Below are positions 1 through 8,568 of a stretch of 64,000 nucleotides of DNA, piece by piece. The notes under the pieces were generated by a model. That model worked only from the letters and a program-made list of their open reading frames with translations, was not told the origin of the DNA and did no database searches. The DNA comes from JASLZO01 sp965247995 (GTDB lineage: Bacteria; Chloroflexota; Dehalococcoidia; UBA6926). The stretch is taken from contig OZ252041.1 of NCBI GenBank assembly GCA_965247995.1, positions 1,488,001 through 1,552,000 on the forward strand. Direction: 5' to 3'. The first letter of the stretch is position 1. The number at the start of each line of letters is the position of its first letter. The translations under genes and the position numbers were made by a program.

Positions 1-502
1 GGGCTAGCGGCATACCCAGTGCCCGGCACAGGATTGCGTAGGTCGCGAACGCATGGGAAACCAAGGCCACCGCCTCCTCCGTCGGGTGATCGCGAACCAG
101 TTCCATCACTGCGCCCCACGCGCGATCTTGCGTTTCCTCGAGTGTCTCACCGTTCGGAAAACGCGCCCTTCCGGCGTCCGACACCCACTGGTTGAAGAAG
201 TCCGGGAACCGATCACGCATCTCGCCGAGCCGGACGCCGTCCAGCTCGCCAAGGTCCATCTCGACGAATGCCTCTCGCACGACAACATCGACAGCGTGGG
301 GCTCTGCAATGAACGATGCGGTGGCCTGTGCCCGGGACGCCGGGCTCGAATAGACCGCTGTCAGTGGAACATCCCGGAAGCGTTCCGCCAGCGCACGTGC
401 CTGCGCCTTGCCTACCTCGTTCAGTGGCACGTCATGACGTCCTTGAGCACGACCATCGCGGTTCCAATCAGTTTCGCCGTGGCGGATCAAGAAGATGGGC
501 AC
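1..502 (-). CDS. Histidine phosphatase family protein (phosphoglycerate mutase-like), C-terminus cut by window edge
   Basis: Translation from a GTG at 502 gives MPIFLIRHGETDWN, the RHGE signature of the histidine phosphatase superfamily, with His8 as the expected phosphorylated nucleophile. A second SHA motif at about residue 150 supplies the other active-site His. Family members dephosphorylate small phosphorylated metabolites, but the substrate cannot be read from the sequence. The start lies 5 bases after the stop of the DUF2344 gene upstream, so both are probably co-transcribed with the CorC gene. About 167 residues are visible and the rest lies outside the window. I am confident of the family and not of the substrate. 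Confidence 0.88.
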   Translation of the reverse strand, partial: MPIFLIRHGETDWNRDGRAQGRHDVPLNEVGKAQARALAERFRDVPLTAVYSSPASRAQATASFIAEPHAVDVVVREAFVEMDLGELDGVRLGEMRDRFPDFFNQWVSDAGRARFPNGETLEETQDRAWGAVMELVRDHPTEEAVALVSHAFATYAILCRALGMPLA

Positions 503-507
503 GGGGG

Positions 508-1191
508 CTACCGCGAACCTTCGCGCCGCTGCAGTTTGATAGCAATCCGGTGAATGGAGGTCCACGATTCGGGAAGGCCGATCGCTGCCAGCACTTGATC
601 AGGCCTTCCGGTCCCCTCGGAGTCGGCGCGGAGGGTCATCGACATCGAGTATTCAGCGGGGTTTGATTCGGTCCATGCCATGAGCGAAAGGTCAAAAACG
701 AGCGGCCGGAGGTCGTACTCTCGAGTCTCGTCCTCGCGGCGGTGGTGCCATGGGAAGTGGGTGGCATCCAGGAGAGAGGCGATCGAGTGCGCGCAAGCAT
801 TCTTGGTCGCCGAAGAATCCTCGACACATCCTGTGACCACATACTCGGCGGAGTGGACCAGCGATTGGAGCGACGGCAGCGACGCCGGGACCTCTTCGAC
901 CGCTGTCGCGTCGAGGCCATCCGGGAGCTGCGGTCGGAGCATCTTCATGAACGTGAGTGGGGCCACGCGGCGTTCGAGGTAGACATCCATCAGCTCCGCG
1001 CTGCCCGTTGCTCCGACGGCAAGCGGAGCCGCGAGTGAGATCCGAGGCCTCGGGATGAACCCTTCCGAATACGCAAGCGGGACCGCAGCGCGCCGCAGCG
1101 TTCGATGCCAGGCGCGCATGAGGTCGAGATGTGAAATGAAGCGGACGGCCTCGCCCTTGGCGAACTCCACGCGGAGGCGCTGCGCGATCAC
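508..1191 (-). CDS. TIGR03936-type radical-SAM-associated protein (DUF2344)
   Basis: The 227-residue product has the DUF2344 pattern: an N-terminal RLRVEFAKGEAVRFISHLDL segment, then SEGFIPRPRISLAAPL. In many bacteria this domain is fused to, or encoded next to, a B12-binding radical SAM protein (TIGR03960), often close to ribosomal protein L21 and Obg genes; its reaction is not established. Here the likely partner lies 25 kb away at 26292-28019 on the other strand and has a damaged Fe-S motif. Translation starts at a GTG that overlaps the stop of the upstream CorC gene (GTGA), which indicates coupling. Family assignment is firm and the role is unknown. Confidence 0.85.
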   Translation of the reverse strand: MIAQRLRVEFAKGEAVRFISHLDLMRAWHRTLRRAAVPLAYSEGFIPRPRISLAAPLAVGATGSAELMDVYLERRVAPLTFMKMLRPQLPDGLDATAVEEVPASLPSLQSLVHSAEYVVTGCVEDSSATKNACAHSIASLLDATHFPWHHRREDETREYDLRPLVFDLSLMAWTESNPAEYSMSMTLRADSEGTGRPDQVLAAIGLPESWTSIHRIAIKLQRREGSR

Positions 1192-2450
1192 CCGTCCTCA
1201 CTCCGGATCAAGACCTCCTCGATCCGTGTTCCGATCATGCGGCGAACGATGAGCGTGTACCTCCTGTATGCAACCTCTTCACCCTCTGTTGGGATGTGGC
1301 CGAGGTGGGTCATGATGAACCCTGCGACCGTTTCGTAGTCACTCCCACCGTCGGGAAGTGAGATCTGAAGTTGGTTCTGTAGTTCCTCGATGTTCATGAA
1401 ACCATCGACCTGTACGGTGCGTTCGTCGAGGGTTTGAAAAACAGTGGGTTCGTCGTCCTCTTCGACGCGTCCAACAACCTCCTCCACAAGACGCCGGAGG
1501 GTGACCAGGCCTGCGATCCCACCGAACTCATCCACGATAAGGGACATTGGAGACCGGTCTCTCCGCATCTCTCCAACCAGGTCCGCGATGCGTTTCGTTT
1601 CAGGAACGTAGATGGCTGGGCGCAGCGACGAGGTAATGGAACTGTTCATCTGCAGATCGCCCGAGGCTTGGGACCGGAGCACGTCCTTAATCGAAACGAT
1701 CCCGACGACTTGATCCGGCTCATCGTCGTACACCGGGAATCGGGAATGCGACTGTTCCGCGTAGGTGGTGAGGAACTCGCTGAAAGTCGTTCCCGCTTTG
1801 ATCCAGGCGATCTCGGACCTGGGTGTCATGATCTCGCGGACCATTCTGTCACCGAAGCGGAACACGTTCTCAACGAGTTCGGCTTCGTGCTCCTCCACTG
1901 TGCCAGCCTCCACGCCACTCGTGACGAGCGTCCGGAGCTCCTCGACTGTCGCGCCGCTGCTGGGCGAGCCACCGACCACGCGGGCGAGCGCCGACGCGAA
2001 CACGTTGAAGACGAACGCGACCGGCGCGAGGAAGAGCGAAAGGAAACGGAACGGCTGCACCACAAAGACGATCAATCGCTCTGCGTGATGAGTCGCGACG
2101 GTCTTCGGGGTAATCTCGCCGACCACCAAAAGCGCAACGGTGACGCTGCCCGTGGCCCAAAGCGCTGCTGCGGCGTTCGAGGCGCCAATGATGCTCGCTG
2201 CGATGGTCGTCGCGAGTGCTGCTGCTGCGGTGTTGAAGAGGTTGTTCCCGACGAGGACGGTGGACAAGAAACGTTCCGGCCGCTCCATCAACCGCTCAAC
2301 GATCGCGGCGCTCGACGACCCAGTCGCTGCGAGGTGTCGTAGCCGGTGACGTTGCGTCGCAAGGAATGCGGCCTCCGTGCCCGAGAAGAATGCCGAGAAG
2401 AGAAGACACACCCCGAGGAGAGCAATGCTGAGAGGTTCGATGTCCTGCAT
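1188..2450 (-). CDS. CNNM/CorC (HlyC) family membrane protein with CBS domains
   Basis: The 420-residue protein has an N-terminal CNNM-type membrane domain with about four hydrophobic segments in residues 5-150, with a conserved GTEAAF near the first helix and GEITPKT in the third. A CBS pair follows (REIMTPRSEI near residue 210, then VDEFGGIAGLVT near 310), and a C-terminal CorC/HlyC domain. The family is linked to Mg2+/Co2+ efflux or homeostasis at the cytoplasmic membrane. The older name hemolysin is misleading. It heads a three-gene minus-strand unit with the DUF2344 and phosphatase genes. The start is an ATG at 2450. Confidence 0.9.
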   Translation of the reverse strand: MQDIEPLSIALLGVCLLFSAFFSGTEAAFLATQRHRLRHLAATGSSSAAIVERLMERPERFLSTVLVGNNLFNTAAAALATTIAASIIGASNAAAALWATGSVTVALLVVGEITPKTVATHHAERLIVFVVQPFRFLSLFLAPVAFVFNVFASALARVVGGSPSSGATVEELRTLVTSGVEAGTVEEHEAELVENVFRFGDRMVREIMTPRSEIAWIKAGTTFSEFLTTYAEQSHSRFPVYDDEPDQVVGIVSIKDVLRSQASGDLQMNSSITSSLRPAIYVPETKRIADLVGEMRRDRSPMSLIVDEFGGIAGLVTLRRLVEEVVGRVEEDDEPTVFQTLDERTVQVDGFMNIEELQNQLQISLPDGGSDYETVAGFIMTHLGHIPTEGEEVAYRRYTLIVRRMIGTRIEEVLIRSEDG

Positions 2451-2607
2451 CAGAAGGTCACTCCGATCCGGCTCGTCCCGACCACTGCAATAACGAGATC
2501 CTGTATCGGGAGATTACGATTATGGCTGCATTTTCGCTCGGGCCAAAGTCACGGTCTGTTCGAGCCGACCCCACGAACCGCACTGCGGGCGCGATACACT
2601 GAGTCGC

Positions 2608-3273
2608 GTGAACCTATCGCCCATGTCCTCCATCACCGCAGCAGGGTTCAGTATCCGCGCTGCGAAAGCGGATCCGTGGCGTCCGTACCTCCGCCGCTGG
2701 GAAGGTGGGCGTGAGGGAATAGATGTCGTCTATGGGATGATTGAGGTCGTCTCGGGTCCACCGGAAGAGATCGCCAGCATTGTCTGGGATGCGGTGGATT
2801 CCGCGTTCGTTGAACCGCGGATGAGCATCACGCGGGTTTTTGACAACGCGCTAACGAACGCGCACGAGCAATTGTCGGACTACGCGGCACGTGGTTGGCA
2901 GGCAGGCGCGACGCTAGCGGGGATGCGTGGCGATGAAGCATATGTTGCCTGGGCCGGGCCCTCGCTCGCGCTGTTCCGAATCAATGAACGGGAAATACTG
3001 AAACCCCAGGTCGGCGATCTCGGCGAACGGGAAATAGACATTGCACTCGGCGCCGAAGGTGATCTGAAACCGAGACTCGCGCATGCTGCCGCCACAGACG
3101 GGGTTACGCTGTTGATGTCGTGGACCGCTTTGACAAAGAAGGCGGACGACACCGGGCTGCGAGCACTCGTCACCGACGATCCGGAAGGATCGGCGCAAGC
3201 TCTCTTCCGGCTGGTACGTGAAGAACGGGAATTCGCGGTGCTGATCGCCCGGTTCGGGCCGACGAACCAATAA
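2608..3273 (+). CDS. PP2C-like protein lacking metal-binding residues; function unknown
   Basis: This 221-residue cytosolic protein has no clear signal peptide or membrane segment. The order of elements resembles a PP2C/SpoIIE phosphatase: a helix carrying LTNAHEQLSDYA, a strand GATLAGMRGDEAYVAWAGPS where phosphatases have ATxxxxxxxxxxxxxxGDS, and TLLMSWTALTK where they have LLxSDGLT. The metal-binding Asp residues are missing at both places, so if the fold is right it is a pseudophosphatase. Translation starts at a GTG (2608), with a second Met seven codons in. The gene ends 9 bases before tsaD and is probably co-transcribed with it. The open frame is secure and the family is a tentative call. 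Confidence 0.62.
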   Translation: MNLSPMSSITAAGFSIRAAKADPWRPYLRRWEGGREGIDVVYGMIEVVSGPPEEIASIVWDAVDSAFVEPRMSITRVFDNALTNAHEQLSDYAARGWQAGATLAGMRGDEAYVAWAGPSLALFRINEREILKPQVGDLGEREIDIALGAEGDLKPRLAHAAATDGVTLLMSWTALTKKADDTGLRALVTDDPEGSAQALFRLVREEREFAVLIARFGPTNQ

Positions 3274-3282
3274 CCCGCTGCG

Positions 3283-4305
3283 ATGCGCGTCCTGGGGATC
3301 GAATCCTCGTGTGACGAAAGCGGGATCGCGGTCGTTGAGAACGGGCGCACCATCGTCACGCATGCGCTCGCGAGCCAAGCGGACCTACACAACCGGTTTG
3401 GCGGGATCGTCCCCGAGTTAGCGTCCCGGCAGCATTTAGGCGCGTTCCCGGCGCTGCTGCGGGACATGCTGGGCTCCCACCCCCAGGAATTGGGAATCGA
3501 GGCCATCGCGGTGACGCGCGGACCGGGCCTCGCTGGATCGTTGCTCGTCGGATTGAACCTCGCGAAGGCATTGGCCTTTTCATGGGACCTGCCGTTATTG
3601 GGAGTCCATCACTTGGAAGGGCACCTTTATGCGAACTGGATTGCGGATGGGCAATGGGACGCTGAAGAACGCGGTGATCCACCGTTTCCGTCAGTAGCGC
3701 TGATCGTGTCCGGCGGCCACACCGACTTGGTGCTCGTAAACGGCCATGGTCAATATCGGTTGTTGGGGAGGACGAGGGACGACGCCGCTGGCGAAGGTTT
3801 CGACAAGGTCGCGCGAATGCTGGGATTGGGTTTCCCCGGCGGCCCCCCCGTCGAACGGGCCGCCCGAGTTTCGCACGCGCCTGTGCCGTTCCCGCGGCCG
3901 CGTATCCGTGATTCGCGAGATTTCAGTTTCAGTGGGTTGAAGACGGCCGTGCTGCGGGCGGTAGAGGAGCGAGGCGGTACGGAGTCGCTCTCAGAGGAGC
4001 AGGTTCATGACCTGGCGTCCGGGTTCCAGACCGCCGCGATCGATGTGCTGACCGAACGGCTCCGCGTCGCCGCCCACGACTATGGAGCGAAAGCGGTCAT
4101 GCTGTCCGGCGGTGTCGCGGCGAATGGAGCGCTCCGGCAAGAAGTACTCGATCGTGTGCCACTGCCGCTGTGGTGTCCGAGGCCAGCCCTGTGCACCGAT
4201 AACGGCGTAATGATCGCGGCGTGTGCCCACTTTCTGCTTGAAGCAGGTACACGCCACGGGTGGGACCTGGACATCGATCCGAGCCTGCCAATGGTGAGGA
4301 CCTAG
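3283..4305 (+). CDS. tsaD: tRNA N6-adenosine threonylcarbamoyltransferase TsaD
   Basis: TsaD transfers threonylcarbamoyl from TC-AMP to A37 of ANN-decoding tRNAs, working with TsaB and TsaE. The 340-residue length is typical. The N-terminus MRVLGIESSCDES is a family signature. The metal site HLEGHLYAN (HxxxH) near residue 109, the VSGGHT loop near 140 and the late LSGGVAANGAL motif are all present. It starts at an ATG 9 bases after the preceding PP2C-like gene and ends at a TAG just before a strong hairpin that separates it from the convergent groEL gene. Assignment is secure. Confidence 0.97.
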   Translation: MRVLGIESSCDESGIAVVENGRTIVTHALASQADLHNRFGGIVPELASRQHLGAFPALLRDMLGSHPQELGIEAIAVTRGPGLAGSLLVGLNLAKALAFSWDLPLLGVHHLEGHLYANWIADGQWDAEERGDPPFPSVALIVSGGHTDLVLVNGHGQYRLLGRTRDDAAGEGFDKVARMLGLGFPGGPPVERAARVSHAPVPFPRPRIRDSRDFSFSGLKTAVLRAVEERGGTESLSEEQVHDLASGFQTAAIDVLTERLRVAAHDYGAKAVMLSGGVAANGALRQEVLDRVPLPLWCPRPALCTDNGVMIAACAHFLLEAGTRHGWDLDIDPSLPMVRT

Positions 4306-4339
4306 TTTCGGCCCCATCCGCTGCCAGAACGACAAACAG

Positions 4340-4375
4340 AAAGGGAACTGGGTCCCATCGGACCCAGCTCCCTTT
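4340..4375. terminator. Bidirectional hairpin terminator between tsaD and groEL
   Basis: A 16-bp stem with one mismatch (4340-4355 paired with 4360-4375, loop CATC) lies between the convergent stops of tsaD and groEL. The arms begin AAAGGGAACTGGG and end CCCAGCTCCCTTT, so the A/T-rich base pairs give a short T run on both strands. Its position and symmetry fit a shared factor-independent terminator. Confidence 0.75.
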
Positions 4376-4404
4376 CAACGTACCAAAGGTTTGGTTCGGT
4401 ACGA

Positions 4405-6021
4405 CTAGTAGTCCATTCCTCCCATGGGTGGGGCGGCCGGAGCCGGATTCTGCTCCGGGACATCAGTCACAAGTGACTCGGTGGTCAAGACCATCGCGGC
4501 AATGGACGCCGAGTTTTCGACCGCGGTCCGTGTGACCTTCACCGGGTCGATGATGCCTCGCTCAACGAGGTTGGCAAACTCGTCGCGAGCCGCGTCGTAG
4601 CCCTCGCCGTTTGGCAAGCGGCGGACCGCGTCGACGATCACCGAGCCCTCTTTCCCTGCGTTCTCTGCGATCATGCGGAGCGGCTCCTCGAGGGCACGCT
4701 TGACGATCGTGACACCGGTCATTTCTTCCGGGGCCAACTGAATCTTGTCTAACGCTTGTCCTGCGTAGAGAAGGGAAATGCCTCCGCCAGCGATAATGCC
4801 TTCTTCAACGGCAGCTCGGGTGGCCGACAGTGCGTCCTCGACGCGCATCTTCTTGTTCTTCAACTCGACCTCAGTAGCGGCACCGACGCGGATGACGGCA
4901 ACGCCGCCAGCAAGCTTACCAACGCGCTCTTGGAGCTTTTCGCGATCGTAGTCAGAGGTGGACTCGTCCATTTGGACCTTGAGTTGCTTGATGCGGTCCT
5001 GGATACCTTCCTCCGACCCATGGCCCTCAATGATGGTTGTGTCGTCCTTGCCGGCCACGACACGGCGGGCGCGACCGAAGTCTGCGGAGTCCGCCTGATC
5101 GAGCTTCTTGCCGACCTCTTCGCTGATGACTGTCGCGCCGGTCAGGATGGCCATATCCTCGAGCATTGCCTTCCGCCGGTCACCAAATCCTGGTGCTTTG
5201 ACAGCGAGGACGCTGACCGTTCCTCGGAGCTTGTTGACGACCAGCGTCGCGAGGGCTTCGCCCTCGATGTCCTCGGCGATGATCACGATGCTCTTGGTGA
5301 CCTGGAGCGCCTTCTCCAACGTCGGCAGTATCTCGTTGACGGCGGAGATCTTCTTGTCGGTGATGATGATCAATGGGTCATCGAGTACCGCTTCCATGCG
5401 GTCTGAGTTCGTGACGAAGTAGGGCGACACGTATCCACGGTCGAACTGCATGCCCTCGACGTACTCGGTTTCGTACTCAATCCCACGAGACTCTTCAACC
5501 GTGATAACCCCGTCTTTACCGACTTTCTCCATCACCTCGGCAATCAACCCGCCGATCTCTTCGTCTGAAGCTGAGATCGATGCGACCTGGGCGATTTGAT
5601 CGCGACCGGCAACTGCGATTGCCAATGACTTCAACTCCGCGACGACAGTTGCGGAAGCGGCGCTGATGCCTCGCTGGAGCACCATGGGGTTGGCGCCTGC
5701 GGCCACGTTCTTCATACCCTCATGGATGATGGACTGCGCCAGCACGGTGGCCGTCGTTGTCCCATCACCCGCGATGTCGTTCGTCTTTGACGCGGCTTCC
5801 TTCACCAACTGGGAACCCATGTTTTCGAATGGGTCCTGGACGTCAATCTCCTTGGCAATGGAAACGCCATCGCTGGACACTGTAGGTGGCCCGAATTTCT
5901 TATCGAGAACGACGTTACGGCCTTTAGGGCCGAGCGTAATCTTGACGGCGTCTGCAACGGCATCCACGCCCTTGCGCAGAGAGCGCCGGGCATCCTCGCC
6001 GAAGAGAAGCTGCTTCGCCAT
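4405..6021 (-). CDS. groL: Chaperonin GroEL
   Basis: This is the 60-kDa chaperonin subunit, which forms the double-ring folding chamber with GroES in the cytoplasm. The 538-residue length is normal. The N-terminus MAKQLLFGEDARRSL, the ATP-site motif AGDGTTTATVLAQ near residue 86 and the GGM-type tail ending PMGGMDY are diagnostic. It follows groS by 57 bases in one operon whose promoter carries a CIRCE operator, so HrcA control is expected. The start is an ATG at 6021 preceded by an AGGAGG-like ribosome site. Confidence 0.98.
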   Translation of the reverse strand: MAKQLLFGEDARRSLRKGVDAVADAVKITLGPKGRNVVLDKKFGPPTVSSDGVSIAKEIDVQDPFENMGSQLVKEAASKTNDIAGDGTTTATVLAQSIIHEGMKNVAAGANPMVLQRGISAASATVVAELKSLAIAVAGRDQIAQVASISASDEEIGGLIAEVMEKVGKDGVITVEESRGIEYETEYVEGMQFDRGYVSPYFVTNSDRMEAVLDDPLIIITDKKISAVNEILPTLEKALQVTKSIVIIAEDIEGEALATLVVNKLRGTVSVLAVKAPGFGDRRKAMLEDMAILTGATVISEEVGKKLDQADSADFGRARRVVAGKDDTTIIEGHGSEEGIQDRIKQLKVQMDESTSDYDREKLQERVGKLAGGVAVIRVGAATEVELKNKKMRVEDALSATRAAVEEGIIAGGGISLLYAGQALDKIQLAPEEMTGVTIVKRALEEPLRMIAENAGKEGSVIVDAVRRLPNGEGYDAARDEFANLVERGIIDPVKVTRTAVENSASIAAMVLTTESLVTDVPEQNPAPAAPPMGGMDY

Positions 6022-6078
6022 GGGGTTCCTCCTTCGGTGAACCTATGTGTGATTCATAGTAGCGAGACCGGCTCCTAG

Positions 6079-6378
6079 TCAGCCAAGCTTCGCGAGGATA
6101 TCTGACTCCCGGAGTACCAGGAGTTCCTCATCCTCATCGTCGCCTTTGACCTCGGTACCGGCGTAACGGGCGTACAGGATTTTGTCGCCAACCTTGAGTT
6201 CCATCGGGAGCCGCTTCCCGTCGTCGGTAAGGCGTCCTGGTCCGATGGCGATAACCTCGCCTTCCTGTGGTTTCTCTTTCGCGGTGTCCGGAAGAACGAG
6301 GCCCCCACGGGAGACCTCCTCCTGTTCCAACTGCTTGATGACGACGCGGTCACCGAGCGGCTCGAACGTGCGTGTCAT
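6079..6378 (-). CDS. groS: Co-chaperonin GroES
   Basis: The 99-residue protein begins TRTFEPLGDRVVIKQLEQEE and has the mobile-loop region around GGLVLPDTAKEKPQEG followed by GPGR, as in all GroES proteins. It caps the GroEL ring. It is the first gene of the groES-groEL operon; the ATG at 6378 is preceded by AGGAGGGGG. The CIRCE element ends 18 bases upstream of the start codon. Assignment is secure. Confidence 0.98.
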   Translation of the reverse strand: MTRTFEPLGDRVVIKQLEQEEVSRGGLVLPDTAKEKPQEGEVIAIGPGRLTDDGKRLPMELKVGDKILYARYAGTEVKGDDEDEELLVLRESDILAKLG

Positions 6379-6396
6379 ATCCCCCTCCTGCGTTGT

Positions 6397-6423
6397 TTAG
6401 CACTCTCACGTGGAGACTGCTAA
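6397..6423 (-). promoter_or_regulatory. CIRCE operator (HrcA binding site) upstream of groES
   Basis: The site reads TTAGCACTC, nine bases, GACTGCTAA. It matches the CIRCE consensus TTAGCACTC-N9-GAGTGCTAA at 17 of 18 arm positions. It sits between the predicted -10 box and the groES start codon, the usual place for repression by HrcA. No hrcA gene is in the window. Confidence 0.92.
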
Positions 6424-6430
6424 CGGCGCT

Positions 6431-6459
6431 ATTGTATGGACGCGGAAACCGGTGCGCAA
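6431..6459 (-). promoter_or_regulatory. Sigma-70-type promoter of groES-groEL
   Basis: Reading the minus strand, TTGCGC (6459-6454), a 17-base spacer and TACAAT (6436-6431) form a near-consensus vegetative promoter. The CIRCE operator begins 7 bases downstream of the -10 box and would cover the transcription start. Confidence 0.7.
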
Positions 6460-6521
6460 CCCCCCGTTGCACACTCGCTTTGGCTCGTACGTTCGTCCGG
6501 AGAACTTGGTGGCCAGGTGGG

Positions 6522-7706
6522 CTAGGCGGCCTCGATGACCATCGCGATGCCTTGACCCCCTCCGATGCACAGGGCGGCGACGCCAAACTGCGCCTCGCGC
6601 CGGCTCATCTCATGGAGGAGCGTAACGAGAATGCGCGTGCCAGAAGCGCCGATCGGGTGTCCGATCGCAATGGCTCCACCGTTCACGTTCACTTTGTCCG
6701 CGTCCAGTTCCAACTCACGCATGACCGCCACCGACTGCGAGGCGAATGCCTCATTCAGTTCGAACAGGTCGATGTCGCTGACCGAGAGGCCAGCCTTTCG
6801 TACAGCACTCTGGATCGCCGAAACTGGGCCGATTCCCATGATGCGCGGTTCCACTCCGACGGATGCATACGATCGGACCCTGGCCATCGCTTTCAGGCCG
6901 TGCTCATCCGCAAACTCGGACGAGATAACGATCGTGGACGCTGCGCCATCGTTGATGCCTGAAGCGTTTCCGGCAGTGACACCCCCATCAGGCTTGAAGG
7001 CGGGTCTCAACCGCGCCAGCGTCTCGGCCGTCGTGTCCGGGCGGATGTACTCATCGGCCTCTACCAATTGAGGGTCGCCGCGACGCTGCGGTACAGGGAC
7101 GGCGATGATCTCGTCCCGGAAGCGACCAGCCTCGGCTGCGGCTGCGGCGCGCCGCTGAGACTCGGTCGAGAAGGCGTCTTGGTCCTCGCGGGAGACGCCA
7201 TATTCGGCCGCGACGTTCTCCGCCGTGATGCCCATGTGGCAGTCTTCCATGGCGCACCAGAGGCCGTCATGCACCGTGGAGTCGACGAGCTCGGCGTTCC
7301 CGAGCCGATATCCGCTCCGCGCGTTCGGGACCAGGTATGGGCCCAGGCTCATATTTTCCATGCCGCCCGCGATTACGTACCGGGCATCTCCGGCTTTGAT
7401 GGCTTGTGCGGCCAAAGCGACCGTCTTGAGCCCTGATCCGCAGACTTTGTTGATGGTCGTTGCTGGAATGTTGACGGGTAAGTTGGCGCGGACCGCCGCT
7501 TGTCGGGCTGGGTTCTGCCCCACGCCGGCCTGGACGACGTTGCCCATCAGGACTTCATCCGGTTGAACACTGTCTGGGACACCCGCACGCTTGATCGACT
7601 CCGCAATCGCCACTGAACCAAGCGTCGGCGCGGGGATCGTCGACAACGCGCCTGCCAACGTCCCGACTGCCGTACGGACGGCGCCTGCTATCACTACTTC
7701 AGTCAC
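6522..7706 (-). CDS. Acetyl-CoA C-acetyltransferase (thiolase)
   Basis: The 394-residue length and motifs fit a biosynthetic-type thiolase, which condenses two acetyl-CoA to acetoacetyl-CoA or does the reverse. The nucleophile lies in NKVCGSGLK (Cys89), the active-site His in GGAIAIGHPIGASG near residue 350, and the second Cys in CIGGGQG near the C-terminus. It is the last gene of the ten-gene CoA operon, right after an acetoacetyl-CoA-reductase-type SDR, so the pair resembles PhaA-PhaB. No PHB synthase is nearby. Start is an ATG at 7706. Confidence 0.93.
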   Translation of the reverse strand: MTEVVIAGAVRTAVGTLAGALSTIPAPTLGSVAIAESIKRAGVPDSVQPDEVLMGNVVQAGVGQNPARQAAVRANLPVNIPATTINKVCGSGLKTVALAAQAIKAGDARYVIAGGMENMSLGPYLVPNARSGYRLGNAELVDSTVHDGLWCAMEDCHMGITAENVAAEYGVSREDQDAFSTESQRRAAAAAEAGRFRDEIIAVPVPQRRGDPQLVEADEYIRPDTTAETLARLRPAFKPDGGVTAGNASGINDGAASTIVISSEFADEHGLKAMARVRSYASVGVEPRIMGIGPVSAIQSAVRKAGLSVSDIDLFELNEAFASQSVAVMRELELDADKVNVNGGAIAIGHPIGASGTRILVTLLHEMSRREAQFGVAALCIGGGQGIAMVIEAA

Positions 7707-7739
7707 GAGATTCTCCTTCCCCTGTCTGGTCGGTGAGAG

Positions 7740-8483
7740 TCACATGTACATTCCACCGTTGATGTTGAATACCGAGCCGGTCATGTACGTCCCCTCGGTG
7801 ACGATGAACCGGATGACGTTCGCGATTTCAGACGCGTCGCCGAGCCGGCCCAGCACCACTTCCTTCTTAAGATTCTCGCGTTGCTCCTCATTGAGTCCAG
7901 AGATCATGTCTGTGTCGATGAAGCCGGGTGCAACGGCGTTCACGCTGATCTTGAACCTGGCACCCTCTCGGGCCGCCGTCTTGGTGAACCCCAGAAGTCC
8001 GGCCTTGGCTGTTGAGTAGTTGATGAGGCCCAGCCGCCCCTCTTCTCCGACAATCGAGCTGACGTTGACGATGTGGCCGCCCCCGGCCTCGCCCATGATG
8101 TTCCATACCTTCTTCGTGACGTTAAAGGTGCCGTTGATGTTGACGTCGATGACCTGGTCCCACTCTTCGTAGCTCATGTTCCGAAGCGTGCGGTCGGCCG
8201 TCGCGCCGGCGTTGTTGATTAGGACCCGAATCGCGCCCAAATCCGCGACCACCTGGTCAATCATTCCATTGATCTGTTCCCGGTCGGTAATATTGCCTTG
8301 GTAGGCTGCGGCCTTGCCCCCCCCGTCCATGATCTCTTTCACGGTGGCGTCCGCTGCATCCTTGTTGCTGTTGTAATTCACAGCGACCGTTGCTCCATGC
8401 TTCGCGAGTTCGATCGCCGTTGCCCGGCCGATCCCCCGCGACGCTCCTGTCACCAACGCTACCTGTCCCTCTAGTCCTGGCAT
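7740..8483 (-). CDS. SDR reductase, acetoacetyl-CoA reductase / FabG type
   Basis: This is a classical short-chain dehydrogenase of 247 residues with an NADP(H) Rossmann motif TGASRGIG (residues 12-19), NNAG (90-93), and a catalytic Ser142/Tyr156/Lys160 set (VSS, YSTAK). It ends NGGMYM. I chose the ATG at 8483 because GAGGAGGT lies just upstream; a longer open frame reaches 8549 but has no ribosome site. Lying between a thiolase and a B12 mutase gene, acetoacetyl-CoA to 3-hydroxybutyryl-CoA reduction (PhaB-like) is more likely than a role in fatty acid synthesis, though sequence alone cannot separate the two. Confidence 0.88.
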   Translation of the reverse strand: MPGLEGQVALVTGASRGIGRATAIELAKHGATVAVNYNSNKDAADATVKEIMDGGGKAAAYQGNITDREQINGMIDQVVADLGAIRVLINNAGATADRTLRNMSYEEWDQVIDVNINGTFNVTKKVWNIMGEAGGGHIVNVSSIVGEEGRLGLINYSTAKAGLLGFTKTAAREGARFKISVNAVAPGFIDTDMISGLNEEQRENLKKEVVLGRLGDASEIANVIRFIVTEGTYMTGSVFNINGGMYM

Positions 8484-8568
8484 TCTGCCTACCTCCTCTT
8501 TCAATACCTTGCTTCGTGATTCGGGTCCGGCGGCCAGTTGCCGGTACAACGGACCCCCTTGCCGTCCG

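Noticed and set aside
1434..2342. A 302-codon open frame on the plus strand opposite the CorC-type gene
   Set aside because: It lies fully antisense to a well-supported membrane protein gene, has a His/Arg-rich composition without domain motifs, and is a GC-driven shadow frame.
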